Shown here: positions 1-9,535 of the stretch, in pieces
Position numbering within the stretch: the stretch's first letter is position 1
How the letters are laid out: every line of letters starts with the position of its first letter
Program-made: the position numbers and the translations under genes
Origin: JBBATK01 sp044228285
GTDB taxonomy: Bacteria; Bacteroidota; Ignavibacteria; Kapaibacteriales; NICIL-2
Direction of reading: 5' to 3'
NCBI GenBank assembly: GCA_044228285.1
Contig: JBGAVD010000001.1
Location: 372,001 to 436,000, forward strand
DNA: 64,000 bases
The notes under the pieces: generated by a model
Seen by the model: the letters and a program-made list of their open reading frames with translations, nothing else
Databases searched by the model: none
What the model was told of the DNA's origin: nothing

Positions 1-2
1 GT

Positions 3-590
3 GATGCGGTGAAGTCGAATCACCCATACGAAGTACACAGTTTCACAACGGAACAGACGACCGACACACTGCGTAAAACCGCTCCGGATACTGTGACAGC
101 AAAGCGCAGCATTTTCTCTCGATTGACAAACGACTTCTTGATTCGTGTAAACGCTCAATTGCACTATACCTTCGCAGTAAGCGTTGACAGTGGCAACTTC
201 TTCCGCTTCCGTATTGGCGGCGCGATGTACTCAAGAGAAACCTGGTCGAACGAAGTTGGTTCAGCTCAAATCGACACACTTCTCAATGGCAAGCCAAAAG
301 GCGATACCTCGTTTACCTTCGATACCTATCGTAAAACAGAGACAAAGACCATTGGTGGAGTATCTGTTCGTATTGACTATATGTCCATGTACGTTACTAC
401 TCCATACGGATTTGGTCTTCAGTACTTTGACGAGGCAATCTCTGGTAACGCTTGGATGTTGATCCCAATCAACCCAAGTTTTGGACTTCGCTTTGAAGGA
501 AACTTCTCAACGCCAATTCTTCGTGACCCGTATATCTGGGAAAACCGTACAACCTTTATTCCTACGGCTCGGATCATCTATAATTTTTAA
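3..590 (+). CDS. Outer-membrane beta-barrel protein, C-terminal part (truncated by window edge)
   Basis: The frame is open to the left edge of the window, so the true start is missing; a GTG at 9 would give a protein without a signal peptide, which does not suit this type of sequence. The visible 195 codons show alternating polar and aromatic residues typical of transmembrane beta-strands and end in a terminal Phe (IIYNF), the usual C-terminal signal for insertion by the BAM machinery. I see no enzymatic motif. The next gene encodes another barrel-like protein 64 bases downstream, suggesting a small surface-protein operon. The family is not recognised. Confidence 0.7.
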   Translation, partial: DAVKSNHPYEVHSFTTEQTTDTLRKTAPDTVTAKRSIFSRLTNDFLIRVNAQLHYTFAVSVDSGNFFRFRIGGAMYSRETWSNEVGSAQIDTLLNGKPKGDTSFTFDTYRKTETKTIGGVSVRIDYMSMYVTTPYGFGLQYFDEAISGNAWMLIPINPSFGLRFEGNFSTPILRDPYIWENRTTFIPTARIIYNF

Positions 591-654
591 TGGACGGTGA
601 TGCTGGTTGCTTTCGCCTTCTGTCCTTGAGTTTCTCGAAAATCACTTGTTCTCC

Positions 655-2070
655 ATGAAAAAAATATACCACATCATCGCAATTGCGTTCATGTTTCTGC
701 TCGGTGCCAGTGCAGTCTTTGCTCAGGCCACAGAGCGTGACTCTATCAATGATGCGCTAACGAAGATCGATCCGAACATTGTGAAGTATTTTCCACGCTG
801 GAAAATCTGTGAACCAAATCTTCAACTTCAGGTACATCAGACCTTTCTTTTGAATGGTCGTACCAAGGATCGCTTGGACATGCAAGAGATCATTGTCACT
901 GCCGCTCCAAAGAGTGACCCAGAAGAGTCATACACATTGCTGCTCGTTGAGTGCGGAGAAGAAGCCTTTGCTGCTTCAGAAGTTGATGCATACATGAAGA
1001 AGTTGGCTGCTATCATTACGGATCCAAAGCGTAGCTATTGCTATCGTGAGATTCCGGCAGAAGCGCCAATGAGTGAAAAGGCGAGAGTACAGATCACTGA
1101 CTTTTTCCTTCCAACACACGTATCACACTCAATATCATTGTCAGCTTTCGAGCAATCATTGAAAGTTGGCAACTCAGGATTCTGGCTTCGTAACCAAGTT
1201 GGAAATGATGCAATCGGATTCCCATTCTGGACCGCTGGTATGTCGCGCATCGTGCTCCAACGTCCACTCTACGAAAACGACGATCCTGAAACCAAAAAGC
1301 CTATTCCATACTTGATCAACTTGCGTATTGGTGGTGACTATCGCTTGCGCACAACTGGTCTGGAACGCGGTATACTAAGTTTTATTCCACAGCGTAAGTT
1401 GAACGCTTCCAATGGAGCAGGAGTAATGTCGATCGACATTAGCGCTCCGTTCCACCCACAGTTTGGTCTGAGTGTGAATTACGAGCCACCTTTTTCCTCG
1501 GTTCCTGATTCAACACAAGCTGAAAAGCAGACTTGGGCGAGCTTCACTCCAAAGGATATCAGCGTGCAGAAGCAACTCAGCGATGCAGGTTTGGATCCTT
1601 TGCATGTAGTTCCAGTGTTGCGTTCAACTGGACAAGTTGCACTGTTCTACAACTGGTGGTTGGACCCAAAAGTTCCTGAGAACTTCTTCCGTTTGGATCT
1701 AGGTTTGAACTATGTTGAAGTACAAGAGTGGGGATATGCACCTTTTGGCCGTCCTCAAGACAGTGTATACACTTTGACTACAAAGGGTAAGCGCCCGGTA
1801 ACTGGTTTGCAGACCTATCACCCAACGAGCTTCAGCGATTGGTTGTATGTTCGTTTAGAGTATCGTAGCCAGTCTACTTTCCCATTTGGTTTGAGCGCTC
1901 AATATGCTAACAACAATTTGTTAGTTCGTGCTTACGTTCCTCTAATTGGCGAGTGGCTGTACCTGGAAGGAAAGTATGCAACAACGATGCACAGCGAAGA
2001 GAACATGCGTCCTTGGGAATCAAAGAACTTCTTCTTAGTCTCCCCAGTTCTTCGTCTGAATATTCGATAG
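655..2070 (+). CDS. Secreted/outer-membrane protein of unknown function
   Basis: 471 residues from the ATG at 655, chosen because it begins a clear signal peptide (MKK, hydrophobic core, ending near ASAVFAQ at about residue 23); the frame is open further upstream but without a signal. The second half (about 200-471) has repeated amphipathic stretches with many Tyr, Phe and Trp, and ends in a strand-like segment (PVLRLNIR), consistent with a beta-barrel. The N-terminal 150 residues look globular. It follows the truncated barrel gene and is followed at once by a strong terminator, so the two probably form one transcript. No family recognised. Confidence 0.7.
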   Translation: MKKIYHIIAIAFMFLLGASAVFAQATERDSINDALTKIDPNIVKYFPRWKICEPNLQLQVHQTFLLNGRTKDRLDMQEIIVTAAPKSDPEESYTLLLVECGEEAFAASEVDAYMKKLAAIITDPKRSYCYREIPAEAPMSEKARVQITDFFLPTHVSHSISLSAFEQSLKVGNSGFWLRNQVGNDAIGFPFWTAGMSRIVLQRPLYENDDPETKKPIPYLINLRIGGDYRLRTTGLERGILSFIPQRKLNASNGAGVMSIDISAPFHPQFGLSVNYEPPFSSVPDSTQAEKQTWASFTPKDISVQKQLSDAGLDPLHVVPVLRSTGQVALFYNWWLDPKVPENFFRLDLGLNYVEVQEWGYAPFGRPQDSVYTLTTKGKRPVTGLQTYHPTSFSDWLYVRLEYRSQSTFPFGLSAQYANNNLLVRAYVPLIGEWLYLEGKYATTMHSEENMRPWESKNFFLVSPVLRLNIR

Positions 2071-2092
2071 TTGAATTTGAAAAGAATAAAAG

Positions 2093-2125
2093 CCCCTTCA
2101 GGAGAGTATTCTGAAGGGGTTTTTT
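2093..2125 (+). terminator. Rho-independent terminator
   Basis: Perfect 9-bp stem CCCCTTCAG/CTGAAGGGG around a 9-base loop, followed by six T. It lies 22 bases after the stop of the outer-membrane protein gene and separates it from the VWA-OmpA gene. Confidence 0.9.
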
Positions 2126-2214
2126 GGTAGAACACCAATACATCGTCCCCCGCGATGTTCCGTTTTGTCACCGATATCTGGAACCACAAGCCAAGAGAGA
2201 TCCTAATTATTTTT

Positions 2215-3618
2215 ATGTCCTTCTCTGTCAATTGTCGTCAACTCATCATTACCAGCCTTTGCTTTCTCGCACTGCTCTGTAGCGTGTCTGTCTCTGCATT
2301 ACCACAAGCGAGTGCCGCGTCCCTGTCGCTGTCGAGTTCCTCTCTGAGTTCTTATGCAGTTCTGGACACAACCGAAGATCGTTTGCGCCATCAAGTTGAA
2401 GAGGCAAAGATTCGATCCAAGCAAGCATATTCACTGACCATACAGAATGTTGATATAAAGCGCTTCCCTGAGGTGAGTCTGATTGTGGAAGCAATGAACG
2501 ATCAAAACGAACCGCTGGATACTATCGAGGCGAAGAGTCTGACCGTTGTTGAGAACGGCATTGAACACCAAGTCATTTCCGTCAAGAAGATCTCGGTGAA
2601 AGAGCGTGTTCCTGTAGATTTCGTGTTCGTCCTCGACATCACTGGTGGAATGGATTCTCACATCAAAGCTATTCGCGAGAACATCAAAAGCTTTGCAACA
2701 CGACTTGTGAGTCGGGGTATTGATTATCGATTAGGTCTGGTATTGTTCTCTGATGTGATTGAGAACTTCCACCAACCAACTTCAGACGTCTATGAGTTCT
2801 TATCGTGGTTCAATGGACTGCGTTGTGTGGGTGGAGGCTTTGAGCCAGAGAACGCCCTTGAGGGATTGAACTCGGCATCGAAGCTAGACTTTCGTCCATC
2901 AGCGAACAAGGTCTTTGTCCTCATCAGTGATGCACCCTATCATGAATCAACCGACAAGAGCAAGGAAGCTATCACGGCTTTCACGACGGAAACGATCGTG
3001 CCTTTCTTGAAGGAACGTTCTATCCGCACCTTCTGTATTGTGCCAACAATGTTACGTCAGTACTACAAGATCGCTGAAGGCACTCGCGGCTCGGTCTTTG
3101 ATCTCTATTCAAACTTTGGAAAGATTCTGGATCTCTATTCCACGCAGCTCACTAATCTCTTTGCAATTACTTATCGCTCAGATACACCTGCAATCCCTGA
3201 TTCAATCAACGTTGCTATTCTGAATGATCGGAAGATTGAATTGTTGCGGAAGACGATTCCAGTGGCTGAGATTGGGCGTAAGCTCATTATTGAGGATCTG
3301 CTCTTTCCCTCTGGAAGCGCTATGCTCCCTGACTCCGTCTCTGCACTCAATCTGCTCACAGAGTTTTTGAGAAATCAGCCGAAGGTGATTGTTCGCATTG
3401 AAGGACATACCGATAATAAGGGCAATCCAATCTCTAACAAGAAGCTCTCGTACCATCGTGCGGAGAGTGTACGAAGCTACCTGGTGAGCCGAAAGGGAAT
3501 TGATGGCAAACGAGTTCAGGTTGTTGGCTTCGGTGACTTACGTCCAATTGCTGATAATAGTACGGAGTTCGGTCGTCGACTCAACCGTCGCACGGAAGTG
3601 GTGATCGTTTCGAAGTAG
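2215..3618 (+). CDS. VWA domain - OmpA family fusion protein
   Basis: 467 residues from ATG 2215, which opens a signal peptide (hydrophobic core around residues 10-28 ending near SVSA). A von Willebrand A domain spans about 133-320 and starts with strand VDFVFVLD followed by a metal-site motif D141-I-T143-G-G145-M. This departs from canonical DxSxS in its second and third positions. A C-terminal OmpA domain (about 358-465) has the peptidoglycan-binding pattern: GHTDNKG, Asp400, and NRRTE near the end. Known OmpA-like domains bind diaminopimelate in peptidoglycan, so the protein is likely periplasmic or outer-membrane anchored, displaying a protein-binding VWA. Monocistronic between two terminator/intergenic regions. 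Ligand unknown. Confidence 0.85.
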   Translation: MSFSVNCRQLIITSLCFLALLCSVSVSALPQASAASLSLSSSSLSSYAVLDTTEDRLRHQVEEAKIRSKQAYSLTIQNVDIKRFPEVSLIVEAMNDQNEPLDTIEAKSLTVVENGIEHQVISVKKISVKERVPVDFVFVLDITGGMDSHIKAIRENIKSFATRLVSRGIDYRLGLVLFSDVIENFHQPTSDVYEFLSWFNGLRCVGGGFEPENALEGLNSASKLDFRPSANKVFVLISDAPYHESTDKSKEAITAFTTETIVPFLKERSIRTFCIVPTMLRQYYKIAEGTRGSVFDLYSNFGKILDLYSTQLTNLFAITYRSDTPAIPDSINVAILNDRKIELLRKTIPVAEIGRKLIIEDLLFPSGSAMLPDSVSALNLLTEFLRNQPKVIVRIEGHTDNKGNPISNKKLSYHRAESVRSYLVSRKGIDGKRVQVVGFGDLRPIADNSTEFGRRLNRRTEVVIVSK

Positions 3619-3718
3619 CAGTTTGATGCTCGTCTGAAGCGCGCACGCTTGGACGAGTCCCAGACTTGCCCTGATCACACATCACTTGCTCTGCTTGCTT
3701 CCAACAGGAAATCCCACA

Positions 3719-3997
3719 ATGCCTTTCTATTCTCTACTCGTTCGCGGTCGCGTTCAAGGCGTTGGCTTCCGAGCATACTGCGCGCGCGAAGCGCAGCGCA
3801 TGAAGATAAACGGCTTTGTACGAAATCTCAAAGATGGTCGGGTTGAAGTTGTTTGCGAAGTTGATGAGTCTCAACTGGCAGACTTCCAGCAACTGATACA
3901 ACAAGGACCTCGCTATAGTAAGGTTGAAGAACTACTTATCAGTGAGTGCGCAGCCACAGAACTTGAGCAGGGCTTCCAGATCCTGCGTGATCTCTAA
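3719..3997 (+). CDS. acyP: Acylphosphatase
   Basis: 92 residues, normal length for the family. The N-terminal signature GRVQGVGFR (residues 10-18) supplies the phosphate-binding loop and the catalytic Arg, and NGFVRNLKDGRVEV supplies the catalytic Asn. The enzyme hydrolyses carboxyl-phosphate bonds of acyl phosphates in the cytoplasm. The ATG at 3719 was chosen because AGGA lies ten bases upstream and the protein starts just before the first beta-strand; the frame is open upstream but adds an implausible leader. Solitary gene between the VWA-OmpA gene and an SDR gene on the same strand. Confidence 0.92.
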   Translation: MPFYSLLVRGRVQGVGFRAYCAREAQRMKINGFVRNLKDGRVEVVCEVDESQLADFQQLIQQGPRYSKVEELLISECAATELEQGFQILRDL

Positions 3998-4119
3998 AGC
4001 GATGATTCCACCGCGCGGCTGAGCGTTTCAGTCTACGTCGACGTTCGCATGGACGAACAAGCGACACAAGCAATGCAACAACAAAATCTCTCTCCATTCA
4101 TTACACAAGTAAAACACCA

Positions 4120-4995
4120 ATGAATCTCGACTCAAACTCAGTGATTGCTATCAGCGGCGCGTCGTCTGGCATTGGAGCTGCTCTGGCACTTCGATTCGCC
4201 GATATAGGCTGCGCCTTGGTGATATGTGCACGACGTTTGGATCGTTTAGAAGATATCGCTGCGAAAGCACGAGAGCGAGGCGCGAGAGTTCTCGCCTTGA
4301 CTCTTGATATGAGTATTGAGGAGCAGGCTCGACAATTCATTCGTGCCGGACTCGAGCACTTTGGACGCATTGATGTACTTGTGAATAACGCTGGACGCGG
4401 CAATTGTGCCTCGGTCGAAGACACCACAGCAGAACGTTTACAGAGCATCTTCGCACTGAATACCTTTTCCCTCTGGTACACAAGTGCAGAAGTACTGCCC
4501 GGCATGAAAGCACGTGGGAGCGGACGCATAGTCAATATCTCGAGCGTGGCAGGCAAAGTCGGATACCCATATAACAGTGCCTACGTCGCAGCCAAACACG
4601 CAGTAGTAGGCTTTACGGCCTCACTACGAGCTGAACTGGCGGGAAGTGGCGTCACGGCATCGCTAGTATGTCCGGCAGGTGTCAGCACCGAGTGGCAAGA
4701 GGCGAGCGAGGATGCTTCTATTGGACAACTCTTCGGCGATGGCATTGCTAAGTCTCGACGTATAGCTGCAGACCGAGGTCTGGAAAGAGCTCCTTTGACT
4801 CCTATGATTCCCGCCGAACAAGCTGCAGAGCGCATCGTTCAGTCCATTCTACAAGATGAAACCAACGACGTTTATACCCACGAGGGCAGTCAAGAACTCA
4901 CAATGCTGTGTGCAGAAACACGTCATGGCTACGATACTCGCATGTTGCCCTTATTTTTGGGTATGCAAGCTGCCTATGCTCAACGTGGAGAATAA
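4120..4995 (+). CDS. Short-chain dehydrogenase/reductase (SDR)
   Basis: 291 residues with the classical SDR plan: cofactor loop SGASSGIG at about 12-19 (TGxxxGIG type), NNAG at about 89-92, catalytic Ser in NISSVAG, and YVAAK with the catalytic Tyr and Lys near 155-160. The Arg pair after the second strand (CARRLDR) favours NADP(H). The C-terminal 60 residues are not diagnostic, so the substrate cannot be named. The stop is only five bases before the likely start of the patatin-Omp85 gene, so the two are probably co-transcribed; no functional link is obvious. Confidence 0.88.
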   Translation: MNLDSNSVIAISGASSGIGAALALRFADIGCALVICARRLDRLEDIAAKARERGARVLALTLDMSIEEQARQFIRAGLEHFGRIDVLVNNAGRGNCASVEDTTAERLQSIFALNTFSLWYTSAEVLPGMKARGSGRIVNISSVAGKVGYPYNSAYVAAKHAVVGFTASLRAELAGSGVTASLVCPAGVSTEWQEASEDASIGQLFGDGIAKSRRIAADRGLERAPLTPMIPAEQAAERIVQSILQDETNDVYTHEGSQELTMLCAETRHGYDTRMLPLFLGMQAAYAQRGE

Positions 4996-5000
4996 GGGAT

Positions 5001-7628
5001 TTGTCTGAACGACAACGAAAGAACCACTATCTCACTCCCTTCCTCGGAGTACTCTTCCTTCTTCTTCTTAGTGGAAGTAGCAGAGTCGTAGCCAGACAAC
5101 AGATTAGTCAACAGAGTAGCCCTCAGCTAACTATTCAATCATTGTCTCTCCTGCACTCTACGCTGACACTGAAAGATACTAAGCTGCAGAGACCAAGCGT
5201 CGCTCCTATCCCAGAAACATCAATCAGCCAGCACCCTCCCAATCCTACCAAGCCAAAGATCGCATTGGTCTTGAGTGGTGGTGGTGCCCGAGGTGCAGCA
5301 CAAGTGGGTGTACTTGCTGAGCTGGAAGCTGCAGGGATACGACCAGACATTGTCATCGGAACGAGTATTGGTGCAATTGTCGGTGGACTCTGGTGCTCCG
5401 GCTACACCGCGGTCGAACTCGACTCGATCGTGCGAGCCATTGACTGGGAAAAGCAGTACATCGTTGGTGATGAGCGCGACCGCAATGGCTTGTTCTTGGA
5501 TCAGAAGTATGAGCAAGATCGCGCGTTGTTGACGCTGAGATTTAAAGATTTTAGCTTCGTTGTTCCGCAATCAGTAACCAGCGTGATGCGATTCACAGCG
5601 CCCTTTCAACGTCTGTTTTGGAACGCACCCTATCAAGGCAACGGCAACTTCGATTCGCTCATGATTCCATTTCGCGCGGTCGCTACGGACCTCGTGAGTG
5701 CACAAGCAGTTGCAATCGACCGAGGGAATCTTGTCGAAGCTATTCGTGCAAGTGCAACACTCCCATTGCGCTATTCACCTGTGCGTATCGATTCGATGGT
5801 GTTAGTTGATGGAGGATTGCTGGCGAACATTCCGACGGAGATTGCCCAACGCTATCATCCAGACATCATCATCGTGGTCAATACCACATCGCCCTTACTC
5901 CCAACCAACGCGCTCGATAAACCATGGAATGTGGCAGATCAGGTCGTGTCGGTCATGGAGAAACAGTTCAACAGCCGAGCCTCGCTCAATGCCACAGTGA
6001 CTATTGAGCCTGCTATAGGCACGCACCTGAATACAGACTTTCAGCATTTAGATAGTTTGGTCGAACTGGGACGACAAGAAGCACATAGGCTGATTCCGTC
6101 GATACTGCAGCATATACGCGAGAAAGGTGATTCGCTGCGACGACTCCAACGCGATACTGGTAATGTAGCCATAGAGATGCCAGAACATTCTTTATCAACG
6201 ATTCGCTCTGTGCAGGTTTCCAATGCGGACACAAGTTTGGTTCGATTACTCCAGCGCTTGGTAGGGCAGAGATTTCATTTGGCAAAGTGTCGTGAAAGCG
6301 TTCTACGTGCCTGTCGCGCAACCAACAATACCTTTGCTGATTGTCGAGGCCTTCGCTTCGACGAAGCCAACGGAACACTGCACATCGACATCGATCCAGG
6401 AATTGTACGATTGCTAGCAATTAGCGGGAACCACTCGGTGACCGAGCTTTTTGTCGCACGAGAATTGAACATACGCATTGGCGACCAACCAGATGCAGAA
6501 GATATTATCAGTGGACTTGAAAAGATCATTAACACCGATTTGTTTAGCGAGGTAGGAATCGACATTCGGCGTCTTTCAGAAGGGAATAGTGGTATTGCCG
6601 TGCGTGTGAATGTGGTGGAGCGGGGTTCACAAGTCTTGCGCATCGGCGCACGCGTGGACAATGAACGCAATTCCCAAATCAGCGCAGACTTTGTGCAGGA
6701 GAATGTGTTGTCGACCGGTATCCGCTTCGGACTACGTGTTGGAGGTGGTAATCGAAACAACATAGCGGATGGCCGCATCGAGATTCCACGCATTCTGGAT
6801 AGTTATTGGACCTTCAGCACCCGAGGATATTGGACTTCTCGCAATGTGTATCTCTACACCTTGACGCACTCCTCGCGCTCTCGCTTTGAAGCAATACAGT
6901 CTGGAGATATGTTGGAGCAACATGCCGGACTACGCGCTCTCTTCGGACGTCAAGTAGAGACGTCGGGCAAAGTTGGTCTGGAGTTTCGCTATGAGGCGCA
7001 ACGCAACTTTCAATTGGGAGACAACGTCACTTCTCGCGACTTCCACCCCATGGCCTCGTTGGCAATTAGCACGGTATTCGACAAACAAGATCGAGCTGAT
7101 TTTCCAACACGTGGTCGTGTGGTGTCCATACGCCTTGAACGCACCGTACTCGAAGACCCAACAATCCCGCAGTTCACAAAGGCAGAGATCAAGCTGAAGA
7201 ATACCTTAACCTTCGGTCGACATAGTATATCCCCCTCAGCCGAGTTTGCCTTCGCTGATGCCTTGCTCCCAGTACCGGAGTTCTATCACATGGGTGGACA
7301 AGACTCGTTCTTTGGTATGCGCGAGAATGAAATGCGTGGTCGTCAACTCGTTCTCGGACAACTGGAGTACCGCTACCGTCTTCCATTTTCCTTACTCTTC
7401 GATAGCTACTTCTCGATGCGATACGATATTGGAAGTGTATGGCCAACGATGCAAGCAGTGCGTCTTGTAGACCTTCGGCACGGCGTTGGTACAACACTAT
7501 CATTCGATACACCATTAGGTCCAGCAAGATTGGCAGTAGGACGCAGTTTTGTATTACTCAAGAATCCGAATACGGTTGCCCTTGGACCCTATTTAGTGTA
7601 TTTCAGTATTGGAATGCGCATTCAATAA
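5001..7628 (+). CDS. Patatin-like phospholipase with POTRA/Omp85 barrel (PlpD-type)
   Basis: 875 residues from a TTG at 5001 that sits ten bases after GGAG and directly opens a signal peptide (hydrophobic core LTPFLGVLFLLLLSG); a start at 4908 would overlap the SDR gene and has no signal. The patatin domain (about 85-290) has the oxyanion loop GGGARG (93-98), nucleophile motif GTSIG with Ser122, and DGG with Asp270, so the Ser-Asp dyad is intact. A POTRA-like segment follows (about 400-500), then a 16-strand-type Omp85 barrel to the C-terminus. Such proteins anchor a lipase in the outer membrane and expose or release it. The start is the main uncertainty. Confidence 0.88.
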   Translation: MSERQRKNHYLTPFLGVLFLLLLSGSSRVVARQQISQQSSPQLTIQSLSLLHSTLTLKDTKLQRPSVAPIPETSISQHPPNPTKPKIALVLSGGGARGAAQVGVLAELEAAGIRPDIVIGTSIGAIVGGLWCSGYTAVELDSIVRAIDWEKQYIVGDERDRNGLFLDQKYEQDRALLTLRFKDFSFVVPQSVTSVMRFTAPFQRLFWNAPYQGNGNFDSLMIPFRAVATDLVSAQAVAIDRGNLVEAIRASATLPLRYSPVRIDSMVLVDGGLLANIPTEIAQRYHPDIIIVVNTTSPLLPTNALDKPWNVADQVVSVMEKQFNSRASLNATVTIEPAIGTHLNTDFQHLDSLVELGRQEAHRLIPSILQHIREKGDSLRRLQRDTGNVAIEMPEHSLSTIRSVQVSNADTSLVRLLQRLVGQRFHLAKCRESVLRACRATNNTFADCRGLRFDEANGTLHIDIDPGIVRLLAISGNHSVTELFVARELNIRIGDQPDAEDIISGLEKIINTDLFSEVGIDIRRLSEGNSGIAVRVNVVERGSQVLRIGARVDNERNSQISADFVQENVLSTGIRFGLRVGGGNRNNIADGRIEIPRILDSYWTFSTRGYWTSRNVYLYTLTHSSRSRFEAIQSGDMLEQHAGLRALFGRQVETSGKVGLEFRYEAQRNFQLGDNVTSRDFHPMASLAISTVFDKQDRADFPTRGRVVSIRLERTVLEDPTIPQFTKAEIKLKNTLTFGRHSISPSAEFAFADALLPVPEFYHMGGQDSFFGMRENEMRGRQLVLGQLEYRYRLPFSLLFDSYFSMRYDIGSVWPTMQAVRLVDLRHGVGTTLSFDTPLGPARLAVGRSFVLLKNPNTVALGPYLVYFSIGMRIQ

Positions 7629-7904
7629 AGCCAGTGTACACGCAGTGAGAGCATTGCTTCGATCGTAGGTGCAATACTCTACATTGGATCTGTAGTCCAG
7701 CTTGGCTTTTGAAGCAGTCAATGTTAAGAGCGTATCTCATAGTACATTCGATGAGTGCGAGAATGTGATGAAGATACTCGATGCCACCAACAGCAAACAT
7801 GCTGTAGTCGCGTGATTAGAGCGAAGACAGCCTAGTACCAACAATGGTCAGTCTGCACAGCAGGATGATCTTAGAAGCACCGTAGGTGCTGGACAACAAA
7901 CTCG

Positions 7905-8390
7905 ATGAAATCACTACTTCTAGTACGACACGCAAAAACAGAAGAACGAAGCGCAACTGGTCGCGATTTCGACCGCGCACTTGTCAAGCGTGGTCGTGAC
8001 AACGCGCAACAGCTCGCTTTCGAACTGTTGGCGCAGAACTATCAACCAGATATCTGTCTGTCGAGCAGTGCAAAGCGCGCACGTGAAACAACAGAAATTG
8101 TCTGTTCAGCTCTTCAAGTTCCTGACTACTCACTTGTGTACCGCGACGATCTCTACCTCGCCGATGAAAGCGTCCTGCTCAGTCACATCACAGCACTCGA
8201 TGCGCGTGTTCATCATTTAATGTTGGTCGCTCACAACCCCGGAATATCCGGTCTGGCACACTATATCCAGCGCAGTCTCATCAGCCCACTCCCAACTTGC
8301 GGAGCGGTATTAGTGCGCATTGCCATTGATCACTGGACCGATCTGAGCGAAAACTGCGGCATCGTTGAGCGCAGTATTATGCCACATTGA
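7905..8390 (+). CDS. sixA: Histidine phosphatase, SixA-like
   Basis: 161 residues, the usual length of SixA phosphohistidine phosphatases. The catalytic motif is RHA with Arg8-His9 at the end of the first strand, Arg58 lies in SAKRARET, and the second catalytic His is His110 in LVAHNPG. These residues form the histidine phosphatase branch active site, which forms a phosphohistidine intermediate. SixA proteins act on phosphorylated histidines of phosphorelay or PTS proteins; the target here is unknown. Preceded by a 276-base gap with no gene and followed by the heat-shock gene cluster on the same strand. Confidence 0.88.
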   Translation: MKSLLLVRHAKTEERSATGRDFDRALVKRGRDNAQQLAFELLAQNYQPDICLSSSAKRARETTEIVCSALQVPDYSLVYRDDLYLADESVLLSHITALDARVHHLMLVAHNPGISGLAHYIQRSLISPLPTCGAVLVRIAIDHWTDLSENCGIVERSIMPH

Positions 8391-8455
8391 TGGAAGTGGC
8401 AGTGTGACATTTTGGCCTACAGTACGACACTATTTCAAACAAAAATCAGTATTTT

Positions 8456-8470
8456 CTGACATATTGTCAG
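8456..8470. promoter_or_regulatory. Perfect inverted repeat upstream of hsp20
   Basis: CTGACA-TAT-TGTCAG, a 6+3+6 perfect palindrome 130 bases before the hsp20 start, in a 210-base gap. Its size and position fit an operator for a dimeric regulator, but it is not the CIRCE element used by HrcA. Function inferred only. Confidence 0.35.
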
Positions 8471-8600
8471 GTCACGAGCCCTAAAAAGCCCCCAAAAGCA
8501 CATTGGCACGGCATTGCTAATATACTCCCATGTGTGCTTGTAAGAACGTTCCAGGCGCACATCAACAACAACCAATAATCACCATATTCAGGGAGTAGTT

Positions 8601-9059
8601 ATGAGACTAGTAAAAATGAATCCAGCTTTTGGATTCGACACAGCAATGCGTCGTATGAACCACATGTTGAGCGAGCTCGACAAAGGCGGCACACGCATGG
8701 ATCGTTCGGCTTTTTTTGCAAACCCAGTGCTCACACCACGCGTTGACATTGCAGAAGATGCTACACACTTCCACATCACCATGGAATTGGCTGGCGTGAA
8801 CAAGGAAGATGTGAAAGTAGAATTCAACGAAGGTCGCGTGCTCAGCATTAGCGGCGAACGCAAGCAAGAAGAAGCAAAGGAAAGCAAGAACTATCATCGC
8901 GTTGAACGTCGCTACGGCAGCTTCACACGTTCCTTCACCTTGCCTGAGAATGTGAACGAAGACATGATCGACGCACGCTTTGAAAACGGCTTACTCATGC
9001 TCGCCATTCCAAAGAAGGAAGAGCAGAAGCCAACAGTAAAGAGTATCGAAGTCAAGTAA
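8601..9059 (+). CDS. Small heat-shock protein Hsp20 (alpha-crystallin family)
   Basis: 152 residues. An N-terminal arm (1-45) precedes an alpha-crystallin domain (about 48-140) with PRVDIAED at its start, the strand and loop ELAGVNKEDVKVEF, and the family signature GRVLSISGER; the C-terminal tail lacks a clear IxI motif but has KSIEVK. The ATG follows GGGAGTAGTT. These ATP-independent holdases keep unfolded proteins soluble for DnaK, whose gene follows on the same strand. The two are separated by 476 bases and a hairpin, so each probably has its own promoter. Confidence 0.93.
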   Translation: MRLVKMNPAFGFDTAMRRMNHMLSELDKGGTRMDRSAFFANPVLTPRVDIAEDATHFHITMELAGVNKEDVKVEFNEGRVLSISGERKQEEAKESKNYHRVERRYGSFTRSFTLPENVNEDMIDARFENGLLMLAIPKKEEQKPTVKSIEVK

Positions 9060-9535
9060 GCAAGGGCATAACGGTTGTCAAGGACGACAACTGAGTCGCA
9101 CAAGGATGGTTGATGCAGCAGGGTACGTGCAGAAGCGTACCCTGCCCATCATAACAACGAGAGCGGAAGACATGAAAAGAGCAGACAGCAAGTGAATAGT
9201 CAAGCCTCTTCATCTTCATCGCCTGCGTGCTTCGCACGCGCTCTCCTCGAGATCTGAATTTCTATGACAACAATGCTCGCGAGATCTTTTTAGAAAGCCA
9301 TTGTTGCCATACAAGTTCAGAAAGTGACGGACGGTTTAGAGTGCAGAGCCAAAGGAGTCTTACAGCTCTGTGCCAGCAACTACTCAGCGCAAATGCAGAC
9401 TTCGGTAGAACATGGTGGAGAACAAAGACAAGTATAGTCTCTCCAATGTGCATAGCGAGTTAGCATCTGCAAGAGTGGAAGAACGTAGTGAGAGAAGAAA
9501 ACAGATCTATTATTCATTTATCAAAGGACAGAACC
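9060..9535. other. Gene-free interval between hsp20 and dnaK
   Basis: No convincing gene. It contains a 10-bp perfect hairpin (GCAGGGTACG at 9118-9127 with CGTACCCTGC at 9136-9145) without a following T-run, which probably ends or processes the hsp20 transcript, and a 19-base sequence at 9238-9256 that recurs exactly at 12962-12980. Confidence 0.6.
9118..9145 (+). terminator. Stem-loop downstream of hsp20
   Basis: Ten-bp perfect stem with an eight-base loop. There is no T-tract after it, so it may be a processing or stabilising stem-loop rather than an intrinsic terminator. Confidence 0.5.

Noticed and set aside
8502..8518. Sigma-54-like sequence TGGCACGGCATTGCT upstream of hsp20
   Set aside because: The GG to GC spacing is nine bases instead of ten, which normally abolishes sigma-54 recognition.
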